The notes under the pieces are model-generated. The model had not been told where the DNA came from. It saw only the letters and a program-made list of their open reading frames with translations, and did no database searches. A program made the translations under genes and the position numbers. A DNA stretch of 5,992 nucleotides. Source: an uncultured Sutterellaceae bacterium. Its GTDB lineage: Bacteria; Pseudomonadota; Gammaproteobacteria; Burkholderiales; Burkholderiaceae_F. Positions 1 to 5,057 of this stretch are shown piece by piece (within the stretch, counting starts at the first letter, position 1; each line of letters opens with the position of its first letter). The stretch lies in NCBI GenBank assembly GCA_947253615.1, contig CAMYAA010000073.1, positions 1-5,992 on the forward strand. Reading direction: 5' to 3'.

Positions 1-43
1 TCTAGTACGGTCTCGTGGGCTCGGAGATGTGTATAAGAGACAG
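1..43 (+). other. Synthetic Nextera i7-side sequencing adapter (not genomic)
   Basis: Bases 10-24 read as the Nextera i7-side primer segment (GTCTCGTGGGCTCGG). Bases 25-43 are the 19-base Tn5 mosaic end, AGATGTGTATAAGAGACAG. Bases 2-9, CTAGTACG, sit exactly where the 8-base i7 index belongs and match, from memory, the N702 index as written in the adapter strand. Base 1 would be the last base of the P7 flow-cell sequence. This is untrimmed library construct, so native sequence begins at about base 44 and the contig edge is a tagmentation site, not a biological boundary. Confidence 0.98.
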
Positions 44-181
44 CACCACGTTCGCACCGAGTTCGGGCAAATTGCAAAACGTCGACATGGGGACATCGAC
101 CTCGTAGCCGACGCCTGCGACGTCAATAAGAATCTGAGGAGGATTTTTGGCCACGAGTTGGCCACGTAAACGTCCGATCAT
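44..181 (-). CDS. ruvA: Holliday junction DNA helicase subunit RuvA, N-terminal fragment
   Basis: This is the first 46 codons of RuvA, the DNA-binding subunit that tetramerises on Holliday junctions and loads the RuvB motor for branch migration. Translation from the ATG at 181 begins [15 protein letters not shown] and continues through the family signature VAGVGYEV at residues 21-28. It matches the opening of domain I, the OB-fold, of E. coli RuvA. A Shine-Dalgarno AAGGA lies about 10 bases upstream of the start. The gene follows ruvC on the same strand with a 36-base gap, the usual ruvC-ruvA order, and is probably co-transcribed with it. The reading frame is open up to the adapter junction at base 43/44. 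The rest of the protein (helix-hairpin-helix domain II and RuvB-binding domain III) is missing because the contig ends, not because the gene is broken. Confidence 0.95.
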
Positions 182-217
182 GATGAAAGGTTCCTTTTAA
201 CCGTGCCACAAAGGGCG

Positions 218-814
218 TTATTTTTTACTCGAGACAAACAAGGTCCATTGTGCGCGGGAGCGTTTTCCTTGATTGTGGCTTCGTGCACTCGCATAAACGG
301 ACAGTCCCGTTGAGGGGCTCGAGGCTTGAAGGGCGCCGAGTCGTTGATGGTGAGCGGCACAAAGGGCAATCGCGAGGGCGTCCGCCATGTCCGGGCTTTT
401 TTCCAAGGTCGTCTCGAGTTGGAGCCAGAGCACGATGGCCGCTTGCACATTTTCTTTACTCGCGCGTCCACTGCCCGCAATGCTTTTTTTCACGACGGAG
501 GGTTCGAACTCTTCGACCTCCAAACCAAAGCGTCCGAGGGCGGATAATGCCGCTCCACGCGCTTGGCACAAGAGCATGGTGCTTTGCGGATTACGATTCA
601 CAAACGCAATTTCACAAGCGCCGAGTTCGGGTTGAAAGCGTTCGCAGAGTTCGAACAAGCCCTGATGAATGGTTTGCAATCGTTGGGCCAAGTTGGTTTT
701 TGGGGGCTCAATCGTGCCCCCGGCAATATAGCGGCGGTGAGGGCCATCAACTTCGATAATGCCCCATCCTGTGTGATTTAACCCAGGGTCAATTCCGATA
801 ATTCGTTGGGCCAC
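218..814 (-). CDS. ruvC: Crossover junction endodeoxyribonuclease RuvC
   Basis: RuvC is the dimeric Holliday-junction resolvase that nicks junctions paired by RuvAB, using an RNase H-like fold and two metal ions. All four acidic catalytic residues are visible: D9 in IGIDPG, E68 in ACEIAFV, and D142 and D145 in SPDMADALA. The conserved NPQST (75-79) and QARGAA (84-89) segments are also present. The start is the GTG at 814, supported by AAAAGG seven bases upstream (822-827) and by alignment of the catalytic Asp close to the N-terminus. The protein is 198 residues, about 25 longer than the 173-residue E. coli enzyme. The excess is a basic, Ser-rich C-terminal tail (about 160-198) that is probably disordered. 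Small departures from consensus, such as LCQARG instead of LGQARG, do not touch the active site. It lies 58 bases downstream of ffh behind a terminator-like hairpin and 36 bases upstream of ruvA. Confidence 0.96.
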   Translation of the reverse strand: MAQRIIGIDPGLNHTGWGIIEVDGPHRRYIAGGTIEPPKTNLAQRLQTIHQGLFELCERFQPELGACEIAFVNRNPQSTMLLCQARGAALSALGRFGLEVEEFEPSVVKKSIAGSGRASKENVQAAIVLWLQLETTLEKSPDMADALAIALCAAHHQRLGALQASSPSTGLSVYASARSHNQGKRSRAQWTLFVSSKK

Positions 815-830
815 GCCTAAACCTTTTGGG

Positions 831-855
831 AAAAAAGCACCCCGAGAGGTGCTTT
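831..855 (-). terminator. Rho-independent terminator after ffh
   Basis: Read on the minus strand, an 8-base arm AAAGCACC (855-848) pairs perfectly with GGTGCTTT (841-834) around a 6-base loop. It is followed by a run of T residues to 831. It starts 17 bases past the ffh stop and ends 16 bases before the ruvC GTG, just upstream of the ruvC Shine-Dalgarno. It should end ffh transcripts. Because ruvC and ruvA lie beyond it on the same strand, they need either readthrough or a promoter that I could not identify in the 58-base gap. Confidence 0.85.
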
Positions 856-872
856 GGTCAAGAGAAAACGAG

Positions 873-2264
873 TTAAAAACGTCCCATGCCAGGGAAGCCG
901 CCCTTACCGAGCCCCATGGAGCCCAAGGCGCGCATCATCTTGCTTAAACCGCCGCGCTTCATACGCTTCATCATATCTTGCGTTTGTTCGAATTGCTTGA
1001 GTAAGCGATTGACTTCTTGCACCGAGACACCCGCCCCTTGGGCAATACGCTTTTTACGACTGGCCTTAATCAATTCGGGCTTGCTGCGTTCGCGCGGGGT
1101 CATCGAGTCGATAATCCCGACGGTGCGACCGACCATTTTCTTGGCGTCCGCGTCATTGACCTTATCGGCCATTTGAGCAAATTGTGCTGGGAGTTTTTCC
1201 AAAATCCCCGAGAAGCTTCCCATGTTGCTCACCTGCATGAGCTGAGCGCGGAAGTCCGTCAAGTCAAAATGATCGCCCTTGGCGATTTTTTGCGCGAGTT
1301 TTTCGGCTTCGGCCACGTCGATGGAGCGTTGAACGTCCTTGACTAACCCGACAATGTCGCCCATCCCTAAGATTCGGGAGGCCATGGCTTCGGGGTTAAA
1401 GGGTTCAAAGCCCGTTAATTTTTCGGCCGAGCCCACGAACTTGATGGGCTTACCGGTGATTTGACGCACGGAGAGGGCCGCACCCCCACGGCTATCGCCG
1501 TCTGTTTTCGTGAGGATCGTCCCTGTCAAGGGTAATCGATCATTAAAGGCCTTAGCGGTATTGACCGCGTCTTGACCGAGCATGGCGTCGATCACGAAGA
1601 GCGTTTCCGCGGGCTTTAAGGCCGCGTGGAGTTCAGCGACTTCGTTCATCATGGCTTCGTCAATGGCCAAGCGACCAGCCGTGTCCACGATTAAGACGTC
1701 ATAGAAGCGACGACGGGCTTCGGCTAAGGCGCCTTCGACGATGGCTAACGGTTTTTCATTAACGCTACTCGGGAACCAGATCCCACCGGCTTGTTCCGTC
1801 ACGCTCTTGAGCTGATCGATAGCGGCCGGACGATACACGTCCGCCGAGACGGTCATGACTTTCTTTTTCTTTTCTTCAATTAAGTACTTGGTTAACTTAC
1901 CCGCACTCGTCGTCTTACCAGCCCCTTGTAAGCCCGCCAATAAAATGACGGCCGGGGGTTGGCTACGCAAGTTAATGTCGCGTTCTTCCGCGGGGACGTC
2001 CCCACCGATGATTTGCGTGAGTTCGTCCTGGACCACACCCACCAAGGCTTGACCCGGATTTAAATTGCCGACGACTTCTTGGCCGAGCGCCTTTTCTTTA
2101 ATACGAGCGAGCACTTCACGAACGACGGGAAGCGCGACGTCAGCCTCTAAAAGGGCGAGACGGACTTCACGAAGCATATCTTTGGTGTTGCTTTCCGTGA
2201 GGCGTGCCTGGCCACGCATGGTTTTAACCACTTTAGCGAGACGCTGGCTTAACGAATCGAGCAT
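873..2264 (-). CDS. ffh: Signal recognition particle protein Ffh (SRP54 homologue)
   Basis: Ffh binds 4.5S RNA to form the bacterial signal recognition particle. It captures signal sequences of nascent membrane proteins and, with the FtsY receptor, delivers ribosomes to the Sec translocon. The 463-residue product is complete and close to the 453 residues of E. coli Ffh. It has an N-terminal four-helix domain (about 1-100) and a G domain with P-loop GLQGAGKTT (111-119), DVYRPAA (142-148), DTAGR (194-198) and TKTDGD (252-257). A methionine-rich M domain follows (about 300-463) with the RNA-binding segment SRKKRIAQGAG (402-412) and clustered Met residues near 431-450. The C-terminus ends in a Gly/Met-rich tail. 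The ATG at 2264 is preceded by AAGGA with a 6-base spacer (2271-2275). The gene is divergent from the ypjD-like gene, and its transcript probably ends at the hairpin at 831-855. Confidence 0.98.
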   Translation of the reverse strand: MLDSLSQRLAKVVKTMRGQARLTESNTKDMLREVRLALLEADVALPVVREVLARIKEKALGQEVVGNLNPGQALVGVVQDELTQIIGGDVPAEERDINLRSQPPAVILLAGLQGAGKTTSAGKLTKYLIEEKKKKVMTVSADVYRPAAIDQLKSVTEQAGGIWFPSSVNEKPLAIVEGALAEARRRFYDVLIVDTAGRLAIDEAMMNEVAELHAALKPAETLFVIDAMLGQDAVNTAKAFNDRLPLTGTILTKTDGDSRGGAALSVRQITGKPIKFVGSAEKLTGFEPFNPEAMASRILGMGDIVGLVKDVQRSIDVAEAEKLAQKIAKGDHFDLTDFRAQLMQVSNMGSFSGILEKLPAQFAQMADKVNDADAKKMVGRTVGIIDSMTPRERSKPELIKASRKKRIAQGAGVSVQEVNRLLKQFEQTQDMMKRMKRGGLSKMMRALGSMGLGKGGFPGMGRF

Positions 2265-2309
2265 GTTGTGTCCTTAGAATTCTGAAGAAAAATCGGGAGG
2301 GAAGAAACC

Positions 2310-2328
2310 TCGCCCTTGATAAGGGCGA
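2310..2328 (-). promoter_or_regulatory. Hairpin in the predicted 5' leader of ffh
   Basis: A perfect 8-base inverted repeat, TCGCCCTT and AAGGGCGA, encloses a 3-base spacer. Read leftward toward ffh it would form a stable GC-rich stem-loop in the untranslated leader, about 45 bases before the ATG. It is not followed by a clean T tract on either strand (GGTTTCTTCCC leftward), so it does not look like a standard terminator. If the promoter at 2341-2371 is right, the stem would lie within a few bases of the mRNA 5' end, a position where hairpins can protect transcripts from decay. That role is inference. Confidence 0.55.
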
Positions 2329-2340
2329 CCTAAACGTCTT

Positions 2341-2371
2341 ATTTTAGTGGACCGAGAGGGCTTTTGCACAA
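2341..2371 (-). promoter_or_regulatory. Candidate sigma70-type promoter for ffh
   Basis: On the minus strand TAAAAT (2346-2341, five of six matches to TATAAT) serves as a possible -10. TTGTGC (2371-2366) is a partial -35, 19 bases upstream. The spacing is longer than the optimal 17 and the -35 is weak, so only the -10 is persuasive. The predicted start would leave a leader of roughly 70 bases that carries the hairpin at 2310-2328. Confidence 0.4.
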
Positions 2372-2457
2372 GCTTTGTCCAAACGCGCTCATAGGTTCCC
2401 TCAATGGGTTACGAAAAAGGGTCAAAAACGTGTTTTTTTTCGATGAAGTAAGTGTCT

Positions 2458-2502
2458 TTTAATTTGCTCAGAGTAAAACTTTAAGGCAATAATGATTAAA
2501 AT
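2458..2502 (+). promoter_or_regulatory. AT-rich candidate promoter zone for the ypjD-like operon
   Basis: Three rightward -10-like hexamers occur here, each matching five of six consensus positions: TTTAAT at 2458, AATAAT at 2489 and TAAAAT at 2497. A partial -35, TTGCTC at 2464-2469, stands 19 bases ahead of AATAAT. None has both a good -35 and ideal spacing, so this marks where the promoter most likely lies rather than a defined site. The leader would be over 100 bases long. Confidence 0.3.
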
Positions 2503-2588
2503 GTGAGGATCAGTCTCGTGGTTGACCCCGAGGCACGACTCAACAAAACAAAATATCGTTGTAACTAATTGGACTCTTGGGAGTGGTA

Positions 2589-2605
2589 CACGTTTGACCA
2601 ACGTG
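2589..2605 (+). repeat. Short inverted repeat just upstream of the ypjD-like start
   Basis: CACGTT (2589-2594) and AACGTG (2600-2605) form a perfect 6-base inverted repeat around TGACC. It ends three bases before the AGGA that would be the Shine-Dalgarno of the next gene. In RNA it could form a small stem-loop that crowds the ribosome-binding site. In DNA it resembles a dyad operator. No function can be assigned from sequence alone, and a 6-base dyad can occur by chance. Confidence 0.45.
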
Positions 2606-2615
2606 ACCAGGATTT

Positions 2616-3449
2616 ATGAATTTCTTGACGCTTTGTACGATTGTAGCCTCGGGTTTATATCTGTGGTCCGGTATTAACATCTTACGCTCGATGCGTGAGG
2701 GCACGGAAGCTCCGAGCTGGTTACGCTGGCCCGTGATTATCGGGGTGATTTTGCAAGCTCTGGCTTTGCATGCCGAAATGTTCCGTGGCGAAAAGATCTT
2801 CATTGGCTTTGGCTATGTGGCGGCGGAAGTGTGTTTCTTAGCGATTTTGATCTTTGTGATTGAAACGTGGATTCATCGACTTCATGCGCAGTTTGGGATC
2901 ATGCTCGTTATTTTGAGTGTGGCGGCGCTCTTGCCACTGCTCTTTCCTGGGACGGACCTCTCGAAAATGGCCACGGACATGACGCATTTTTCGCTCCTGT
3001 TCCGACTTCACTTATTAGTGGCGATTGCGGCCTATTCCTTCTTATTCATTGCCTTTATTCAAGCGGTTTTATTAACGCTTCTGAATCGACAATTAAAGGC
3101 GCCCATGGGTCAAGAAAGCGAAAATCGTTTCTTGAATTCGTTACCGGGGCTCGTGGTGATGGAACGCATTTTCTTCCGTATTGTCTCGGTGGGTTTTGCC
3201 TTTATTACCTTAACGTTAATCATTGGGGCCTTTGCCACGCAAGAGCACTATCACGTGTGGGTGCACTTTGACCATAAGACGATTTTGACGTGGTTAGCTT
3301 GGATTGTCTTTGGCATTTTGTTATTGGGCCGTACGATTGCGGGCTGGCGTGCCAAGAAGGCCTTGGGCTGGTTCTGGGCTGGGTTTGCGATTTTTGTTTT
3401 AGCCTACTTTGGCTACAGCATGGTCATTGAGCTCTTTCAGTTACGTTAA
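2616..3449 (+). CDS. ypjD: CcsA/YpjD-family inner-membrane protein (cytochrome c assembly family)
   Basis: This 277-residue integral membrane protein resembles E. coli YpjD (also called CorE) and the CcsA/CcmC haem-handling family. About eight hydrophobic segments are visible, near residues 3-21, 38-54, 64-84, 94-110, 128-153, 188-206, 223-240 and 250-272. Family landmarks include the H132 segment RLHLLVAIAAYSFL, the VMERIFFRI loop (181-190), the FDHKTILTWLAW segment with H220, and GWRAKKA (243-249). The CcsA-typical WWD haem motif is not evident, as is usual for YpjD-like members, so haem binding should not be assumed. The biochemical role is unsettled; E. coli CorE has been linked to divalent metal resistance. 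ATG 2616 is the first possible start, since an in-frame stop lies at 2604. AGGA sits only three bases away, unusually close. It heads a tight group, with the next gene 16 bases on. Confidence 0.88.
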   Translation: MNFLTLCTIVASGLYLWSGINILRSMREGTEAPSWLRWPVIIGVILQALALHAEMFRGEKIFIGFGYVAAEVCFLAILIFVIETWIHRLHAQFGIMLVILSVAALLPLLFPGTDLSKMATDMTHFSLLFRLHLLVAIAAYSFLFIAFIQAVLLTLLNRQLKAPMGQESENRFLNSLPGLVVMERIFFRIVSVGFAFITLTLIIGAFATQEHYHVWVHFDHKTILTWLAWIVFGILLLGRTIAGWRAKKALGWFWAGFAIFVLAYFGYSMVIELFQLR

Positions 3450-3465
3450 TCGTGAGTGAGGTTTT

Positions 3466-3750
3466 ATGGGACGCTATACCCTCATCCTATTGGTTTTAAT
3501 TGCGTTGGCCGTCGCGTGGTGGTCTCGACGCATGCGTTCTCGTTTAAGTAACGAAGAGCGTGAGGAGTTAGAGCGTTTACGTCGAGCGCAGCGTCGTCAA
3601 GCGGGCCTGCCCTCGAAGGCCGAAGGGGCGGTGATGATTCCTTGTGCGCACTGTGGTACGTACTTCAAGGAGTCGGAGGCGCTTTGGCGTGAGGACAAGG
3701 CCTATTGTTCAAAGGCCTGTCGAGACGCGCATGGCGCTTCGCATCGATAA
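3466..3750 (+). CDS. PP0621-type small membrane-anchored zinc-ribbon protein
   Basis: A 94-residue protein of unknown function. An N-terminal hydrophobic segment (about 4-18) ends in WWSRRMRSR, which would leave the rest on the cytoplasmic side. A highly charged Glu/Arg helix follows (28-46) and may be coiled. The C-terminal half holds four cysteines arranged as CAHC (60-63) and CSKAC (81-85), a compact treble-clef or zinc-ribbon pattern likely to bind one zinc. The overall form matches the PP0621 family found beside ffh, ypjD and ampD in beta- and gammaproteobacteria. The ATG at 3466 has GAGG four bases upstream. Gaps of 16 bases before and 15 bases after suggest co-transcription with the cytochrome-assembly-like gene and ampD. 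No enzymatic motif is visible, and the function is not known to me. Confidence 0.85.
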   Translation: MGRYTLILLVLIALAVAWWSRRMRSRLSNEEREELERLRRAQRRQAGLPSKAEGAVMIPCAHCGTYFKESEALWREDKAYCSKACRDAHGASHR

Positions 3751-3765
3751 CGAGGAACTAGGTTC

Positions 3766-4359
3766 GTGTTAGCGATTAATGCGAAGGGATTTCTTGAGGG
3801 TGACGGTCCTCTAACGTATCGTCTCTCGCCTTCCCCCTTTAAAAATGAGCGTCCTCTGGGGATGCCTATTGATTTACTCGTGTTGCATTTTATTTCGTTA
3901 CCGCCGGGCGTTTTCGAGGGGGACGATGTTGAAGCGCTTTTTATGGGGCGTTTAGACACGAGCAAAGATCCGTTTTATGCCGAGCTCCAAGGGCTTGAAG
4001 TGAGCTCGCATTTCTTTATTCGCCGCACGGGCGAGGTCGTTCAATTTGTGTCGACCTTGTCGCGTGCGTGGCATGCGGGGGTCTCCTCCTTTGAGGGCCG
4101 CACCAACTGCAATGATTTTTCCTGTGGTATTGAGCTTGAAGGCAATGAAAAAACGCCCTTTACCGACGAGCAATATCAAGCCTTATCGACCGTCGTTATG
4201 CTCTTGGCGCAACGTCATCCGATTCAATGGGTGACGGGCCATGAGTTTATTGCCCCTGGGCGAAAGATCGATCCAGGTCCTTATTTCGACTGGGCGCGTT
4301 TTTCGCAAACCCTTCCCAAGGGGCTACGAGTGGTAACAAAGCCGTTCGCCGTACCCTGA
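3766..4359 (+). CDS. ampD: 1,6-anhydro-N-acetylmuramyl-L-alanine amidase AmpD
   Basis: AmpD is a cytoplasmic zinc amidase that removes the stem peptide from anhydro-MurNAc-peptides during cell-wall recycling. In species with AmpR/AmpC it thereby keeps beta-lactamase induction low. By alignment with E. coli AmpD, the zinc ligands are H41 (in LVLHFISLPPG), H159 (in VTGHEFIAPGRK) and D169 (in RKIDPGP). The catalytic pair is E123 (in CGIELEG) and K167. The blocks AWHAGVSSFEGR (101-112) and CNDFSCGIELEG (115-126) are characteristic. The length of 197 residues is slightly above the 183 of E. coli. Phe follows the first zinc His where E. coli has Asn. The start is GTG at 3766, backed by GAGGA nine bases upstream. 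It is the third gene of the tight plus-strand group. No ampR or ampC is present in the window. Confidence 0.95.
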   Translation: MLAINAKGFLEGDGPLTYRLSPSPFKNERPLGMPIDLLVLHFISLPPGVFEGDDVEALFMGRLDTSKDPFYAELQGLEVSSHFFIRRTGEVVQFVSTLSRAWHAGVSSFEGRTNCNDFSCGIELEGNEKTPFTDEQYQALSTVVMLLAQRHPIQWVTGHEFIAPGRKIDPGPYFDWARFSQTLPKGLRVVTKPFAVP

Positions 4360-4372
4360 GGCTCGGTATAAT
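4344..4372 (+). promoter_or_regulatory. Candidate promoter for yggT with consensus -10
   Basis: TATAAT at 4367-4372 is a perfect sigma70 -10 hexamer just downstream of the ampD stop and 27 bases before the yggT ATG. The -35 region is weak: TTCGCC at 4345-4350 with a 16-base spacer is the best I can see, and no extended -10 TG is present. A start near 4379 would give a leader of about 20 bases, enough for the AAGGA site at 4387-4391. yggT may therefore be transcribed independently as well as by readthrough from ampD. Confidence 0.5.
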
Positions 4373-4398
4373 CAGCCAAACAAAATAAGGATGTCTCG

Positions 4399-4977
4399 AT
4401 GATGAGTTTATCGATTACCGCACTGTTATTATCGTCCGCGCATTTCGTGGCCACGGTACTGTTGGGCCTCGCGGGGTTCTTTTTAATTTTGCGTTGTTGG
4501 ATGTTTGGGATTGGGATGAGTCCTGCGCATCCGTTCTATCAAGTGGTTCGTCGCACGACGGATTGGTTAGTGAAGCCTTTAGGGATGATTATTCCGACGG
4601 TTGGTCGTCTTCACTTACCGAGTTTAGTGAGTGTGTTTATCGTCGCTTTCGTGAGCATGTTTGTGGAAGTCTGGTTTGGTGTGATGACGATTAATTCGCT
4701 CATGCTCTGGATTACGCCGATTGCGCTCGTGTGTCGTTGGTTCTTGAGCTTAGTGTATTGGGGGCTCATTATTTGGTGCGTGCTCTCGTGGGTGCGTCCT
4801 GGCGCGAACATGACTTACACGCTTCAGTTTTTACTCGATCCGTTCTTGCGTCCGGTGCGTCGTTTTATTCCGCCGATTGCCGGCTTTGACTTATCCCCGA
4901 TTATTGTCTTTATCGTGATTCAAGTGCTTTATAACTTTGTGATTCCGTTGTCGAGTGGCGTTGAAATTATTTTCTAA
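4399..4977 (+). CDS. yggT: YggT family integral membrane protein
   Basis: A 192-residue inner-membrane protein with the two tandem YggT repeats typical of proteobacterial members (E. coli YggT is 188 residues). Repeat one covers about 15-90 and includes HPFYQVVRRTTDWLVKP (44-60). Repeat two covers about 115-185 and carries the family signature LDPFLRPVRRFIPP (146-159) followed by GFDLSPIIV (162-170). Hydrophobic segments lie near 6-32, 73-95, 100-130 and 163-183. The molecular role is poorly defined; family members have been linked to osmotic or ionic stress tolerance and, in distant relatives, to cell-division or organelle factors. ATG 4399 has AAGGA seven bases upstream. A second Met codon follows immediately and could also serve as the start. 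An upstream ATG at 4391 runs into a stop after three codons. It is the last gene of the rightward block, ending 18 bases before a strong terminator. Confidence 0.93.
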   Translation: MMSLSITALLLSSAHFVATVLLGLAGFFLILRCWMFGIGMSPAHPFYQVVRRTTDWLVKPLGMIIPTVGRLHLPSLVSVFIVAFVSMFVEVWFGVMTINSLMLWITPIALVCRWFLSLVYWGLIIWCVLSWVRPGANMTYTLQFLLDPFLRPVRRFIPPIAGFDLSPIIVFIVIQVLYNFVIPLSSGVEIIF

Positions 4978-4992
4978 TCGACTTCGAATTCC

Positions 4993-5036
4993 AACAAAAC
5001 GGCGAACCCTCCAAAGAGCGTTCGCCGTTTTTGTTT
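4993..5036. terminator. Bidirectional rho-independent terminator between convergent genes
   Basis: AAAACGGCGAAC (4996-5007) pairs perfectly over 12 bases with GTTCGCCGTTTT (5020-5031), leaving a 12-base loop. On the plus strand it runs into TTTTTGTTT (5028-5036). On the minus strand it runs into TTTTGTT (complement of 4999-4993). The GC-rich core with U tracts on both sides fits termination of yggT from the left and of the DUF3426 gene from the right, whose stop codons are 18 and 21 bases away from the element. Confidence 0.92.
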
Positions 5037-5057
5037 GACCGACAGGGATCGAGTGTC

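Larger units (their letters stand above)
2265..2615. other. Divergent intergenic region between ffh and the ypjD-like gene
   Basis: These 351 bases contain no convincing coding sequence: the open frames here are short, lack family resemblance, or run antisense into the neighbouring genes. The region is AT-rich with several A and T tracts, including eight T residues at 2433-2440, as expected of a divergent promoter region. The ffh-proximal side holds a candidate leftward promoter and a leader hairpin. The other side holds several -10-like hexamers pointing right and a short inverted repeat just before the ypjD-like start. I see no tRNA, no recognisable small RNA and no riboswitch consensus. 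Confidence 0.8.

Noticed and set aside
178..814. Several open frames on both strands overlapping ruvC, including a 169-codon plus-strand frame at 250-759
   Set aside because: They are shadows of ruvC, whose catalytic residues and family motifs are unmistakable. None of the overlapping frames shows a recognisable domain.
886..1346. Plus-strand open frames antisense to ffh
   Set aside because: They overlap the conserved M domain of Ffh, have no family resemblance and no convincing ribosome-binding site.
2424..2440. AAAAAC-GT-GTTTTT followed by more T residues, considered as a rightward terminator
   Set aside because: The stem is A/T-dominated with only a two-base centre, so it cannot form a stable GC-rich hairpin. 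No gene upstream on that strand would need it.
2265..2615. A small RNA gene (4.5S RNA or similar) next to ffh
   Set aside because: I looked for a long hairpin with the conserved SRP RNA tetraloop region and found none; only short stems are present.
2540..2803. An 87-codon minus-strand frame across the start of the ypjD-like gene
   Set aside because: It is antisense to a well-supported membrane protein start and has no recognisable content.
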